A DNA stretch of 52,894 nt from Micromonosporaceae bacterium (GCA_009377645.1 WHTQ01000025.1:1-52894); one strand, 5' to 3'. Positions 17,091 to 26,203 are shown, counted from the first letter of the stretch. The notes: generated from the letters alone by a model not told the origin. A program made the numbers and translations.

Positions 17091-18394
17091 GCGCTGAAGC
17101 GAAGGACGAACCGACATCGGCCGAGGGCACCGCGCCTGCTCACCTGGGCGTGCTGGCCACCTGGCGACAGACTCCCGGCCCCGCGAGAGCCATGCTGGCC
17201 GGGGTGTTCGTCAACCGGCTCGCCGGGTTCCTGCAGATCTTCCTGGTTCTGTTCATCACCGACCGGGGGTTCTCGACCGGCCAGGCCGGTCTCGCGCTGG
17301 GGCTGTGGGGCGCCGGGGGGGTGCTGGGCACGATCCTCGGCGGCTACCTCAGCGACCGGCTGAGCGCCCGGGCAGCGACGCTGATCAGCATGCTGGGCTC
17401 GGCGGCGCTGCTCATCTCCATCCTCTACATCGGCTACTACCCGCTGCTGCTGCTGGTCGTGATCCTGGCGGGCATCGTCACCCCGATCTACCGGCCGGCC
17501 GCGCAGACGATGATCACCGAGGTCGTCCCGCGGTCCCAGCTGGTGATGGTGACCGCGATGTACCGGCTGTGCCTGAACCTCGGCACCACCGCCGCGCCGC
17601 TGCTCGGGGTGGCGCTGGTGTCGGTCTCCTACGACCTGCTCTTCTGGGGCGAGGCCCTGGCCGCGCTGATCTACGGTCTGATCGCGGTGCGGTTCCTGCC
17701 GCGGCGGGTCCGGCCGCCGGGCGAGCCGGCCGCCGAGCCGTCGCAGGCGCCGTCCGGCACGCCGGCGAAGCAGCCCCGCTCCGGGTACCGGGCCGTCCTG
17801 TCCGACACCCGGTACGTGTTCTACCTGGCGGCCGTGTTCCTGATCATCGTCGTGCACGTGCAGTACACGGCGTCGCTGCCACTGGCGATCGTGGACGCCG
17901 ACCTGAACCTGTGGTGGTACGGCGCGGTGGTGGCGCTCAACGCCGCCCTGGTCGTGACCGTCGAGGTGCCGGCGACCAAGTGGGTGCAGGCCTGGCCGTT
18001 GCCGGTGATCGCGGTGCTCGGCTTCGGGCTCTTCGCGGTCGGGTACGGCATGTACGCGATCGCGATCGTCCCGGTCTTCCTGATCCTCGGCACCCTGATC
18101 TGGACCAGCTCGGAGATCATCGGCGGACCGACCACCAACGCGTACCCCGGGATGATCGCCCCGGCCCACCTGCGCGGCCGGTACTTCGGTGCCATGCAGA
18201 GCGCCGTCGGTCTCGGCTTCACGGTCGGCCCGGTCGCCGGAGTCGCGCTCTGGAACCTGCTGGGGCAGGGGGTCTGGCTGTGGGCGGCCGGGGTGGCGGT
18301 GCTGTCCGCGATCTGCGCCCGGATCGGCATGCGGGCACCCAGCAAGCCGCCGACCGAGGCCGAGCGCGAGCCGGCGGCGGAGCCGGCCGGCTGA
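17087..18394 (+). CDS. MFS transporter, probable metabolite exporter
   Basis: A 435-residue major facilitator with about 12 hydrophobic spans in two halves, separated by a hydrophilic Pro/Ala-rich loop (about 208-235). The loop-2 motif GGYLSDRLSARAA near 84 is characteristic of drug/metabolite transporters. The GTG start at 17087 overlaps the glmS-like stop by four bases. Co-expression with a biosynthetic enzyme suggests export or self-protection. Confidence 0.88.
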   Translation: MSAEAKDEPTSAEGTAPAHLGVLATWRQTPGPARAMLAGVFVNRLAGFLQIFLVLFITDRGFSTGQAGLALGLWGAGGVLGTILGGYLSDRLSARAATLISMLGSAALLISILYIGYYPLLLLVVILAGIVTPIYRPAAQTMITEVVPRSQLVMVTAMYRLCLNLGTTAAPLLGVALVSVSYDLLFWGEALAALIYGLIAVRFLPRRVRPPGEPAAEPSQAPSGTPAKQPRSGYRAVLSDTRYVFYLAAVFLIIVVHVQYTASLPLAIVDADLNLWWYGAVVALNAALVVTVEVPATKWVQAWPLPVIAVLGFGLFAVGYGMYAIAIVPVFLILGTLIWTSSEIIGGPTTNAYPGMIAPAHLRGRYFGAMQSAVGLGFTVGPVAGVALWNLLGQGVWLWAAGVAVLSAICARIGMRAPSKPPTEAEREPAAEPAG

Positions 18395-18422
18395 CCATTT
18401 TCGACCGACCCCGCCGGACCGT

Positions 18423-18450
18423 GTATCAGGAGGTTCTCTCGGGTTGCTCT
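18423..18450 (+). promoter_or_regulatory. Cluster promoter GTATCA-N17-GCTCT upstream of the P450
   Basis: GTATCA at 18423-18428 and GCTCT at 18446-18450 are separated by exactly 17 bases, 44 bases before the P450 ATG. The same element occurs at 16441, 29872, 34576 and, on the minus strand, 29852-29825. It probably drives the P450 and the following ligase gene. Confidence 0.7.
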
Positions 18451-18493
18451 AAGAGATGTCTGTCGCCACCTCTCCGGACAGGAGGTCCTGGTC

Positions 18494-19744
18494 ATGGTAG
18501 TGGAAGCGCCCCCGGGTCTTGAGCGACTACCCGATGACTTCATGCAGCGCCCATACGAGATCCTGGAGAGGTTCCGGAACGCCGGGCGGGTCCATCATGT
18601 GATCTTCCCGCACGGCGCCGATGTCTGGTTGGTGACCGGCTACGACGACGTCCGTCAGCTGCTGTCCGACCCGCGGGTCAGCAAGGACGGGGAGCGGATG
18701 AACGAGATGTTCGCCCGCCACACCGGCACCTACGTCGAGGACGAGAAGCCGGACGTCGGGTTCGACGACGAGCTGTCCCAGCACATGCTCAACACCGACC
18801 CGCCCCGGCACACCCGGCTGCGGGGGCTGGTGAGCAAGGCGTTCACGCTGCGCCGGATGGAATCGTTCCGGCCCCGGATCAAGCAGCTGGTCGAGGAGAT
18901 GCTGGACAGCTTCGAGGGCAGGGACCAGGTGGACCTGGTCGGTGACTACTCGCAGCCGCTGCCGATCGCGATCATCTGCGACCTGCTCGGGATCCCGTTC
19001 CAGGATCGCGAGATGTTCCAGCGGTGGGCGATCGAGCTGGTCGGCGCCGGGCAGGATCCGGACGTGGTCGAGGCCGCGTCCAAGAGCGTGGCCGAGTACT
19101 CGAACCGGATCATCGACGCCAAGCGGGCCAACCCCGAGGACGACATGCTCAGTGCCCTGCTACGGGGCAAGGACGACGGTGACGTGCTGACCCAGCCCGA
19201 GCTGGTCGCGATGATCTTCTTGTACACGGTCGCCGGGCACATCACCTCGCAGCACACCCTGTCCAACGGCATCCTCAGCCTGCTGACCCACCCGGAGGAG
19301 ATGGACAAGCTGCGGGCCGACCCGTCGCTGATCCCGGCCGCCATCGACGAGCTGATGCGCTACGACGGCGGCGTCGGGGTGGCCACCTTCCGGTTCAGCA
19401 CCGAGGAGATCCCGATCGGCGACGTGGTGATCCCGCCCGACCAGATCCTGGCACTGTCGATCCTGTCTGCCCACCGCGACAATGGACGGTTCCCGGACGC
19501 GGACCGGTTGGACGTGAACCGCCGCCCGAACGGCGTGCTGGGCTTCGGGCACGGCCACCACTTCTGCATCGGGCAGCCGCTGGCGAAGATCCAGACCGAG
19601 GTCGCGCTGAACCGGCTGCTGACCCGGTTCCCGCACCTGCGGCTGGCCGTCGACCAGAGCGAGCTCAAGTGGGAGAGCAGCACCCTGCTGCGCGGTCTGA
19701 TCAACCTGCCAGTGTCCGTCACCGCACCGCGCGACCTCGACTGA
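18494..19744 (+). CDS. Cytochrome P450 monooxygenase
   Basis: A 416-residue soluble bacterial P450. The I-helix signature is AGHITS at 247-252, where the usual acidic residue before Thr is Ile. ExxR is ELMR at 286-289. The haem loop FGHGHHFCIG has its cysteine ligand at 358. Typical length, no membrane anchor; it needs ferredoxin partners not encoded here. AGGAGG at 18480-18485 supports the ATG. It probably hydroxylates or oxidises a pathway intermediate. It is followed after 10 bases by the ligase gene at 19755. Confidence 0.95.
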   Translation: MVVEAPPGLERLPDDFMQRPYEILERFRNAGRVHHVIFPHGADVWLVTGYDDVRQLLSDPRVSKDGERMNEMFARHTGTYVEDEKPDVGFDDELSQHMLNTDPPRHTRLRGLVSKAFTLRRMESFRPRIKQLVEEMLDSFEGRDQVDLVGDYSQPLPIAIICDLLGIPFQDREMFQRWAIELVGAGQDPDVVEAASKSVAEYSNRIIDAKRANPEDDMLSALLRGKDDGDVLTQPELVAMIFLYTVAGHITSQHTLSNGILSLLTHPEEMDKLRADPSLIPAAIDELMRYDGGVGVATFRFSTEEIPIGDVVIPPDQILALSILSAHRDNGRFPDADRLDVNRRPNGVLGFGHGHHFCIGQPLAKIQTEVALNRLLTRFPHLRLAVDQSELKWESSTLLRGLINLPVSVTAPRDLD

Positions 19745-19754
19745 AGGGGGACCA

Positions 19755-21110
19755 ATGAATCGAGCCAATCTCACCGCGCGCTACCTCGAGGAGGTCAAGC
19801 GAAGCGGCGTCCGGGCCAGTGACCTGGTCACCACCGACCGGCAGTCCGAGGAGCTCCAGATCCAGTACCAGGACCGGTACCTGTCCCGGCCGCTGTTCCT
19901 CGGCCACGAGGAGCGCGAACGGCTGCACGCGGACGTGGCGAACCTGCGCTCGGCGCTGGTCAGCCTCCCGGACCGGCTGTTCGGCGGCGACCTGGCCGGG
20001 TTCGCCCGGGCGCTCGGCATGGCCGACGTCCAGGTCTCGGCCATCCTGCGCAGCCGCGGCACCACCGTGACCCAGCAGAGCCGGGCCGACCTGTACACCG
20101 ACGAGACCGGCTTCAAGCTGCTCGAGTTCAACATGGGCAGCGCGATCGGCGGGATCGACAACTCCGACATGTGCCGGATGCTGCTGGAGCACCCGGTGCT
20201 GGCCGAGTTCGCGCGTACGCACCGGCTGGACTTTGTCGACACGATGCGCGAGCAGGTCAACAACATGCTCGTGGAGAGCGGGTTCGCGCCCGGCTCGAAG
20301 CCGGTGATGGCCACCACCGACTGGCCCAGCAGCTTCCAGACGCTGGAGCCGTTCATGCGCCACTTCACCGGACGCCTGCAGGAGATGGGGATCGACGCGC
20401 ACCCGTGCCACATCGGACAGCTCGAGGTCCGGGACGGCCGGGTCTGGCTGGGCGAACGGCCGGTCGACATCATCCAGCGGCTGTTCATGCTCGAGGACCT
20501 CCTGGAGTACCCGGACGCCGCCGCCCTGATGGACCCGATCCTGGACGCGGCCGCCCGCGGCGAGGTCAAGATCTTCACGCCGATGGACGCCGAGCTGTTC
20601 GCCAGCAAGGCCGCGCTGGCGATGCTGTCCGACGAGCAGCACCGGGAACGGTTCGATCCCGAGGAGCTGGCCAGCATCGACCGGATCCTGCCGTGGACCC
20701 GGATGGTCCGGCCGGGGCTGGTGACGCTGGAGGACGGCCGCCGGGTCGAGCTGCTCGACTACGCCTTGCAGCACCAGCAGGACCTGGCGCTCAAGCCGAC
20801 CTTGCTGCACGGTGGGGAGGGCGTGCTGCTGGGCTGGCGGCCGGACACCGACCCGGACACCTGGCAGGAGCGGGTCCGGTCGGCTATGGACGAGCCGTAC
20901 GTGATCCAGCGCCGGATCCGGCCGGTCCCGGAGCTGTTCCCCACCGACGACGGTGACCCGATTCCGTGGATCGTCAGCTGGGGCGTCTTCACGGTGGTCA
21001 ACGGCTACGGTGGCGTCTACGTCCGGGCGATCACGGTCGACTCCGGCGTCGAGGTGATCAATCACAGCGGCGGCGCCTACTCCGGCGGCTGTCTCCACGC
21101 CCTCCCCTGA
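19755..21110 (+). CDS. ATP-grasp-type amide ligase, glutathionylspermidine-synthase/circularly permuted class
   Basis: A 451-residue protein that resembles permuted ATP-grasp ligases. FKLLEFNMGSAIGGID near 118-133 is the acidic/Asn metal-site block found early instead of late in the chain, and LALKPTLLHGGEGVLLG near 350 is the nucleotide-lysine block. The final region (HSGGAYSGGCLHALP) is glycine-rich. Expected role: ATP-driven amide formation between a carboxylate and an amine. AAGGGGG precedes the ATG at 19755. It is co-transcribed with the P450, and a large hairpin follows. The specific substrate is unknown. Confidence 0.75.
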   Translation: MNRANLTARYLEEVKRSGVRASDLVTTDRQSEELQIQYQDRYLSRPLFLGHEERERLHADVANLRSALVSLPDRLFGGDLAGFARALGMADVQVSAILRSRGTTVTQQSRADLYTDETGFKLLEFNMGSAIGGIDNSDMCRMLLEHPVLAEFARTHRLDFVDTMREQVNNMLVESGFAPGSKPVMATTDWPSSFQTLEPFMRHFTGRLQEMGIDAHPCHIGQLEVRDGRVWLGERPVDIIQRLFMLEDLLEYPDAAALMDPILDAAARGEVKIFTPMDAELFASKAALAMLSDEQHRERFDPEELASIDRILPWTRMVRPGLVTLEDGRRVELLDYALQHQQDLALKPTLLHGGEGVLLGWRPDTDPDTWQERVRSAMDEPYVIQRRIRPVPELFPTDDGDPIPWIVSWGVFTVVNGYGGVYVRAITVDSGVEVINHSGGAYSGGCLHALP

Positions 21111-21157
21111 CTCTGGCTCCCCGCCCTGCCCCGCCCCCGCCCTGCCGCGGGATCGCC

Positions 21158-21237
21158 CAAGGTCATCGCAACTTCTGGAAAGTTGGGGTGTCCGTCCGCC
21201 GCGACACCCCAACTTTCCGGAAGTTGCGATGACCTTG
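21158..21237. terminator. Very long hairpin, probable bidirectional terminator
   Basis: Two 35-base arms (21158-21192 and 21203-21237) are complementary at every position except one T-G pair (21176/21219), around a 10-base loop. It fills the space between the convergent ligase and nucleotidyltransferase genes and ends three bases before the latter's stop codon. There is no U-tract. Its length and near-perfection exceed a usual terminator, so it could also be a palindromic mobile element. Confidence 0.75.
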
Positions 21238-21239
21238 AG

Positions 21240-21989
21240 CTAGTCGGCGAGCAGGGCGGCCAGGCGGTCCCGGACGCCGGTGACGAACCGGGCCGCGTCG
21301 GGAGTGACCGGGCGGACCTGGGCGCCGGTTCGCTGCTGGTGCAGGGCCAGCGCGATCGCCGGTTGGTCGGGGAAGTGGGCCAGCGCCCATTCGCCGGCGG
21401 CGACCTTGCTCACCAGCTCACCGGTCATCGTGAACCGCTCGGCGCGGCAGGCGTTGAGGACCGCGTACGCGAGACTGCCGTGACCCAGTCCCCCGTCGAC
21501 CTCCTGGTGCACGGCTTCCAGCAACCGCCGCCGCGGTACCGGGGCGAACACGAGACCGGGTGCCGGGCCGTGCACCGGGTACCCGTGGCGGCGGCAGACC
21601 TCCGCGTGCAGGATCAGGTCGGGATCGCCCGGTCGGTCCGCTCCGGCCAGCACCTTCGGATCGGCGCCGGTGGCCACGTGCACCTCGTACCGGCAGTCAC
21701 CCAGCTCGGCCGCGGTGGCCGCGGTGATCAGGCTGAACTCCAGCCCGGTGCCGGGCGTCGGCTGCGCGGCGGCCGCCAGCGCACCACCGATCCGTTCCTG
21801 CGCCAGGCGGTCGAGCGGTCCGGCGAGCACCCCGAGCACGTCCACATCGCTGCCCGACTGGACGAAGCCGCCCAGCACCGCGGAGCCGTGCAAGTAGAGC
21901 CCGACCACCTGGCAGGCCGGCTCCGCCGCCAGTACCGGCACCAGGCTGCGCGCGTACGCCAGCACGGCCGCCGGCGGACCGGAGCCCAC
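21240..21989 (-). CDS. Nucleotidyltransferase of the aminoglycoside-adenylyltransferase type
   Basis: A 249-residue protein. Residues 31-52 contain the Pol-beta nucleotidyltransferase motif (HGSAVLGG, then SGSDVDVL), with the paired aspartates at 48 and 50. A helical C-terminal domain with TMTGELVSKVAAGEWAL follows, as in AadA/ANT(3'')-type enzymes. It would transfer AMP to a hydroxyl. The GTG at 21989 starts five bases after the upstream stop, so it belongs to the cluster operon and might protect the producer or tailor the product. A stand-alone resistance gene unrelated to the product is possible. Confidence 0.8.
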   Translation of the reverse strand: MGSGPPAAVLAYARSLVPVLAAEPACQVVGLYLHGSAVLGGFVQSGSDVDVLGVLAGPLDRLAQERIGGALAAAAQPTPGTGLEFSLITAATAAELGDCRYEVHVATGADPKVLAGADRPGDPDLILHAEVCRRHGYPVHGPAPGLVFAPVPRRRLLEAVHQEVDGGLGHGSLAYAVLNACRAERFTMTGELVSKVAAGEWALAHFPDQPAIALALHQQRTGAQVRPVTPDAARFVTGVRDRLAALLAD

Positions 21990-21994
21990 AGTGG

Positions 21995-23770
21995 TTACTC
22001 CTCGACGTAGTACCAGTTCTCCGGGCTGAGTGTGCCATACGGGTTGATCGGCTCGACCCCGCGCAGGTTCTTCGCCACCTGCAGCAGCCGGAGCGGGAAG
22101 CCCGGGGTCCAGACCGCCGGCACCTGCTCGGCGAGGTAGTCCTGGTACTCGTACATCGCCTCGAGGTCGTCGCTGACCACCGTCCGGTCGATCAGCTGGT
22201 CGGCCTTCGGGTCGCTGTAGTGGCCGAAGTTGCTGCCGGAGCCGGTCTTGAACATGATCTCACCGGTCGGCTTCCCGTAGAACGACCAACCGCCGTTCCA
22301 GCAGTTCAGCTCCCACCGGTGCGGGTTGTCCGGGGTCTCCTCGCGATGGTCCTCGGCGACCATCACCGAGCCGTACACCGGCTCCAGGCGCAGCTCGATG
22401 CCGGCCTTGGCGGCGTCCGCGGCGAGCAGCCGCATCAGCCGCTCCAGCGCCGCCCGGCCGGACACGTACCGCAGGCTGAACGACAGCCGGGTGCCCGCCT
22501 CGATGCCCTCGCCGGCGCAGCCCGGCCCGGTGCCCGGCCGCACGCACACCGCCGGCGTGCTGCTGACGTCCCAGCCATTCTCGGCCAGCAGCGCCCGGGC
22601 GCGGCCGATGTCGAACGGCAGCGGGTTGCCGCGCTGGGCCGGCGAGAGGTACTCGCTGTCCGGCACCGGCGGCACCGGACCGTTGGTCCGGTGCCCGTAC
22701 CCGTGGAAGATGTCCCGGATCGCGGTCTCCTGGTCCAGCGTGTGCTGCAGCGCCTGCCGGAAGTAGGTCTGCTGGAAGATCCGGCCGGCCACGTCTGGGT
22801 TGTGGAAGTTCAGCGGCAGGTAGCGGGTGCAGTAGACGTGCTGCGGGATCAGCCGGTAGTGCTCCGCCGCCGGGTCCGCGTCACCGCCGACATCCAGCCC
22901 GTACGGGAGGTATCCGACCTGGATCCCGCCGGACCGGTCCGGGCCGGCCCGGAGCAGCTTCAGCATCTCCTCGTCGTCGGCGATCGGCACCTGCCGGAAC
23001 TCGTCCAGGTGCGGCTTGTTGGGCCCGCAGTAGTGCTCGTTCGGTACGAACGTGACGGCACCGTCGATCGTGAAGCTCTTCAGCCGCCAGGGACCGTTCA
23101 CCACGCTCCACACCGGGCTGTCCGCCCACCGGGTCCGGATCTCGTTGTCCTCGACGGTCCAGACGCCGTTCTCGGAGACCAGGTAGTCATAAACCGCCGG
23201 GATGTCGGCCGGGTCGGACGAGGCGTTTGCCGGGGTGTCGCGGGCGGTCCGGTCCCAGGCCCTCGGCATCGGGGTGATCAGCGAGAGCTGGTTCATCAGC
23301 ACCCAGGTCTTCGAGTACGCCTTGTCGAACGTGAACCGGACCCGGTCGTCGGCCAGCTTCTCGTACGAGGTCAGGTTGTCTGGGAAGTAGCCCGGGGAGT
23401 ACGAGCCGAACCGGCGACCCTTGACCGCCATCATGTTCACCCAGAACATGACGTTATCGGCGCAGATCGGCTCGCCGTTGGACCACCGCCACGGCTTGAG
23501 GGTGACGGTGACGCTGCGCCCGTCCTCGCTCCACTCCGGTGGGTGGGCGAGGCTGAGATCGAAGTCCACCCCCGGCTGCCCGTCCTTGCCGAGCCAGAAC
23601 AGCGGTCGGTACATCAGGACCTGGAACTCCAGCAGGTTCCGGATCCCGATCCGCTCCGGCGGTGTGAACGGGAAGATCGTCGAGGGCGGGAAGCCCGGGC
23701 TGCAGGCCCAGCCGGCGACGCCTCCCTGGACCGGCCGCTCACCAGTAGCGACCATGGTGGACTGTGTCAT
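21995..23770 (-). CDS. SBP_bac_5-family peptide-binding protein without a signal peptide
   Basis: A 591-residue protein of the oligopeptide/nickel ABC-transporter binding-protein fold. Recognisable blocks are LKPWRWSNGEPICADNVMFWV near 92, VNGPWRLKSFTIDGAVTFVPNEHY near 225 and TYFRQALQHTLDQETAIRDIFHGYG near 340. The N-terminus (MTQSTMVATGERPVQGG) shows neither a hydrophobic signal sequence nor a lipobox, and no ABC permease or ATPase genes are nearby. It is therefore predicted to be cytoplasmic. GGGAGGTAG before the ATG includes the preceding gene's stop. The role is unknown; an intermediate carrier or a repurposed enzyme are options. Confidence 0.82.
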   Translation of the reverse strand: MTQSTMVATGERPVQGGVAGWACSPGFPPSTIFPFTPPERIGIRNLLEFQVLMYRPLFWLGKDGQPGVDFDLSLAHPPEWSEDGRSVTVTLKPWRWSNGEPICADNVMFWVNMMAVKGRRFGSYSPGYFPDNLTSYEKLADDRVRFTFDKAYSKTWVLMNQLSLITPMPRAWDRTARDTPANASSDPADIPAVYDYLVSENGVWTVEDNEIRTRWADSPVWSVVNGPWRLKSFTIDGAVTFVPNEHYCGPNKPHLDEFRQVPIADDEEMLKLLRAGPDRSGGIQVGYLPYGLDVGGDADPAAEHYRLIPQHVYCTRYLPLNFHNPDVAGRIFQQTYFRQALQHTLDQETAIRDIFHGYGHRTNGPVPPVPDSEYLSPAQRGNPLPFDIGRARALLAENGWDVSSTPAVCVRPGTGPGCAGEGIEAGTRLSFSLRYVSGRAALERLMRLLAADAAKAGIELRLEPVYGSVMVAEDHREETPDNPHRWELNCWNGGWSFYGKPTGEIMFKTGSGSNFGHYSDPKADQLIDRTVVSDDLEAMYEYQDYLAEQVPAVWTPGFPLRLLQVAKNLRGVEPINPYGTLSPENWYYVEE

Positions 23771-23771
23771 G

Positions 23772-25055
23772 CTACCTCCCGTCGTCGTGAGCCAGAACCC
23801 GCTGTTCAGCTGGGTCGGACAGCCGCACCTCGATCTGCCCGGCCAGCTCGTGCGCCGCCTGCATCGCGTCGTCGAAGGAGCTGCCAGTGGTGCACAGGAA
23901 GCCGAGGATGTTGTTGCCGTAGGGCGGACGCCGGATCAGGTCCCCCGGCTTCGCCGTGATCTTGAAGAAGAACACCCGGTCCGACTCGACCGCCGACTGT
24001 GGTGCGGTGATCTCCTCGACCCGACCCGGCCCGCTGATCAGGCAGGTGCCCGCGGTGTGGACACCGGTGGGCGAGTAGTGGCGGACATCCGGGCGCACCC
24101 CCCGGGCCACGTCCATAGTGGCCCGGATCGGGCAGTAGCCGGCGCTGATCCGGGCGAAGTAGTCCAGTCCGCCACCGCCCGGCCGGATCGCGATCTCCAG
24201 CAGGTGCGGCGCCCCATGGTGGAACCGGATCTCGGCGTGCATCGCGCTGCGCCGGATCCCCTGGGCGTGCGCGGCCGCGGTGACCGCCCGGTGTACGGCC
24301 GCCAGCTGGTCCGGGTCGAGCGAGGTCGGCGCGTGATGCACGTCGTCGTCGAAGGTATCCCCCTCGACCGTCACCCGGTCCACTATCGACCCCAGGTAGA
24401 CCTCGTCGTCCCAGGCGAGCGCTTCGATCAGCACCTCCGGACCCTCCAGGAACGACTCGACGAGCAGGCCGTGCGGGCCGAGGTCCACGCCGTCCGGCTC
24501 CATCATGAACCAGGACATCCGCTGCATCCCGTCGGCCGCCTGCGGTAACCGCAGCCGCAGGTCGTCCGGCCCGTCCAGCCGGAACACGAAGTTGCTGGCG
24601 GCGCCGAGGGTGGGCTTGAGGATCACCGGGTACCCGAACTCTGCCGCCGTCGCCAGCGCGGCCGGCAGGTCCGGCACCAGCCGGAACCTCGGCCGCGGCA
24701 CCCCGCCTCGCTCGTGCGCCCGGCGCATCAGCAGCTTGTTCCGGCTGGTCCGGGCGGTCTCGGCGCCGACCCCGGGCAGGCCGAGCGCCTCGGCGACGAT
24801 CGCCACCGCCACCACCGCCGACTCGGAGTAGGTCAGTACGCCGTCGAACCGCTCGACCGCGTGCCAGGCCCGCGCCGCCGCGACGATCTCGTCGATGTGC
24901 TTCGAGCCGGCGACCCGGTACCGGTGCGCCGGCCAGAAGTCGGGTTCCCCCAGGCCGTTCAGGACGAACAGCTCGGCACCGAACTCCTCGACCTGGCGGT
25001 ACCGGGACAGGTAGTAGCCGGCGTTCTGCACGGCTTCCAGCGCTAGCAGCTTCAT
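23772..25055 (-). CDS. ATP-grasp amino-acid ligase
   Basis: A 427-residue ATP-grasp enzyme. A pre-ATP-grasp domain spans about 1-110, FGYPVILKPTLGAASNFVF lies near 145, and the metal-site block AMHAEIRFHHGAPHLLEIAIRPGGGGLDY near 270 has a conserved Glu-x-Ala rather than Glu-x-Asn. A C-terminal domain follows. It resembles carnosine-synthase/BacD-like dipeptide ligases. It is coupled by an ATGA overlap to the FAD oxidase, suggesting it activates or couples the hydrazino acid or its partner. Confidence 0.85.
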   Translation of the reverse strand: MKLLALEAVQNAGYYLSRYRQVEEFGAELFVLNGLGEPDFWPAHRYRVAGSKHIDEIVAAARAWHAVERFDGVLTYSESAVVAVAIVAEALGLPGVGAETARTSRNKLLMRRAHERGGVPRPRFRLVPDLPAALATAAEFGYPVILKPTLGAASNFVFRLDGPDDLRLRLPQAADGMQRMSWFMMEPDGVDLGPHGLLVESFLEGPEVLIEALAWDDEVYLGSIVDRVTVEGDTFDDDVHHAPTSLDPDQLAAVHRAVTAAAHAQGIRRSAMHAEIRFHHGAPHLLEIAIRPGGGGLDYFARISAGYCPIRATMDVARGVRPDVRHYSPTGVHTAGTCLISGPGRVEEITAPQSAVESDRVFFFKITAKPGDLIRRPPYGNNILGFLCTTGSSFDDAMQAAHELAGQIEVRLSDPAEQRVLAHDDGR

Positions 25056-26203
25056 CGGGCACCTCCGCTCGGACGGACGGTGGGGGCCAGCTCCCGGGGC
25101 TGGTCGACCGGGGCCAGGCCGGTTCGGTGCGGTGGCCGCCCGAGCGCCCGGTCCGCGAGCGCCCGGGCGACCAGCGGGGCGAACTTGAACGACATGCCCC
25201 CGCAGGCCGCGTACGCCCAGACCGCGCCGTCGCCGAGACGGGCCAGCACCGGTCCCCCGCCGGCGCGGTCGGCAAGGTAGTAGCCGTCGCTCGCCCCGAG
25301 CACCGCGGCCGGGTCGAAGTCGACCAGCAGCTCCCGGAACTGGTCGACAAGCTGGTTCCGCCAGTGGTCGGGCGGGACCCGGTCGGTCAGCTCCGGCACC
25401 TCGCGGCAGGCGCTGGCGGCGCTCAACCGGACCGGCGTGTCGGCCACCGGCGGCATCAGCCAGGCACCGTGCGGGGTTCCGAACGCCGGGATCGCGGGCG
25501 TGCCGGCCCAGGCGTCCCGGGACGGGATGGGCGAGTACGACAGCATGGTCTGCCGGTAGAGGGTCAGGTCCGCGCCCAGGGCGGCCGGCAGCAGCTCCCG
25601 CGACCACGGCCCGGCCGCGACCACCACCCGGTCGCCGGACAGCTCGCTCCCGCCGTCGAGCCGGACGCCACCGGCCGGCCCGACCCTGGTCGCCCGGCGG
25701 CCCGGGTGCAGCCGGACTCCGGGCACCCCCCGCAGCCAGCCGGCCAGCGCCGCCAGCATCCGGTCGGCCAGCACCGCGCCGGCCGCCGGCTCGAACACGG
25801 CCGAGCGCCCGGCCGGGAACCGCACCCGCGGGAACCGGGCGGCCAGCTCCCCGGCCGGCAGCTCCTGGGCGGCCGCGCCGGCCCGCCTCAGCAGCTCGAG
25901 CTCGGCCGGCACCCGCTCGTCCGGCATCGCGGTCAGCGCGCCGACCTGGTGGTAGAACCGGGTGCCGAGCCGGCGCTCCACCTCCAGCCAGCCGGCGTGG
26001 GCGCGTACCGCCGCCCGGGTCAGCACCGGATCGCCGCGGTGCAGCGCCCGCACCACTCGGTGCCGGTCGTGCGAGGTGGCCAGCCGGGACGGGATGCCGG
26101 CCTGGTCGACCAGCTCGACCTGCGCTCCGGCGCGGACGCACTCCATCGCCGTGAGCAGGCCGATCACTCCGCCACCGACCACCACCACCCGCACGGGGAT
26201 CAC
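25052..26203 (-). CDS. FAD-dependent amino-acid oxidase (DAO/glycine oxidase type)
   Basis: A 383-residue flavoprotein. VVVGGGVIGLLTA (about 5-17) is the FAD dinucleotide loop. The DAO-fold end is WAYAACGGMSFKFAPLVARALADRALG near 335-361. In hydrazine-forming pathways known to me (for example s56-p1), an oxidase of this class cleaves the lysine-derived adduct to free the hydrazino acid. Here it is coupled by GTGA to the MetRS-like gene, the same functional neighbourhood. The GTG at 26203 is chosen for that overlap and for placing the FAD loop at the N-terminus. Confidence 0.88.
   Translation of the reverse strand: MIPVRVVVVGGGVIGLLTAMECVRAGAQVELVDQAGIPSRLATSHDRHRVVRALHRGDPVLTRAAVRAHAGWLEVERRLGTRFYHQVGALTAMPDERVPAELELLRRAGAAAQELPAGELAARFPRVRFPAGRSAVFEPAAGAVLADRMLAALAGWLRGVPGVRLHPGRRATRVGPAGGVRLDGGSELSGDRVVVAAGPWSRELLPAALGADLTLYRQTMLSYSPIPSRDAWAGTPAIPAFGTPHGAWLMPPVADTPVRLSAASACREVPELTDRVPPDHWRNQLVDQFRELLVDFDPAAVLGASDGYYLADRAGGGPVLARLGDGAVWAYAACGGMSFKFAPLVARALADRALGRPPHRTGLAPVDQPRELAPTVRPSGGAR

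Noticed and set aside
18456-18500. A 14-codon ORF (MSVATSPDRRSWSW) between the P450 promoter and the P450 start
   Set aside because: No ribosome site at a useful distance and no precursor-peptide partner. It may be a leaderless upstream ORF, but the evidence is too thin to list as a gene.
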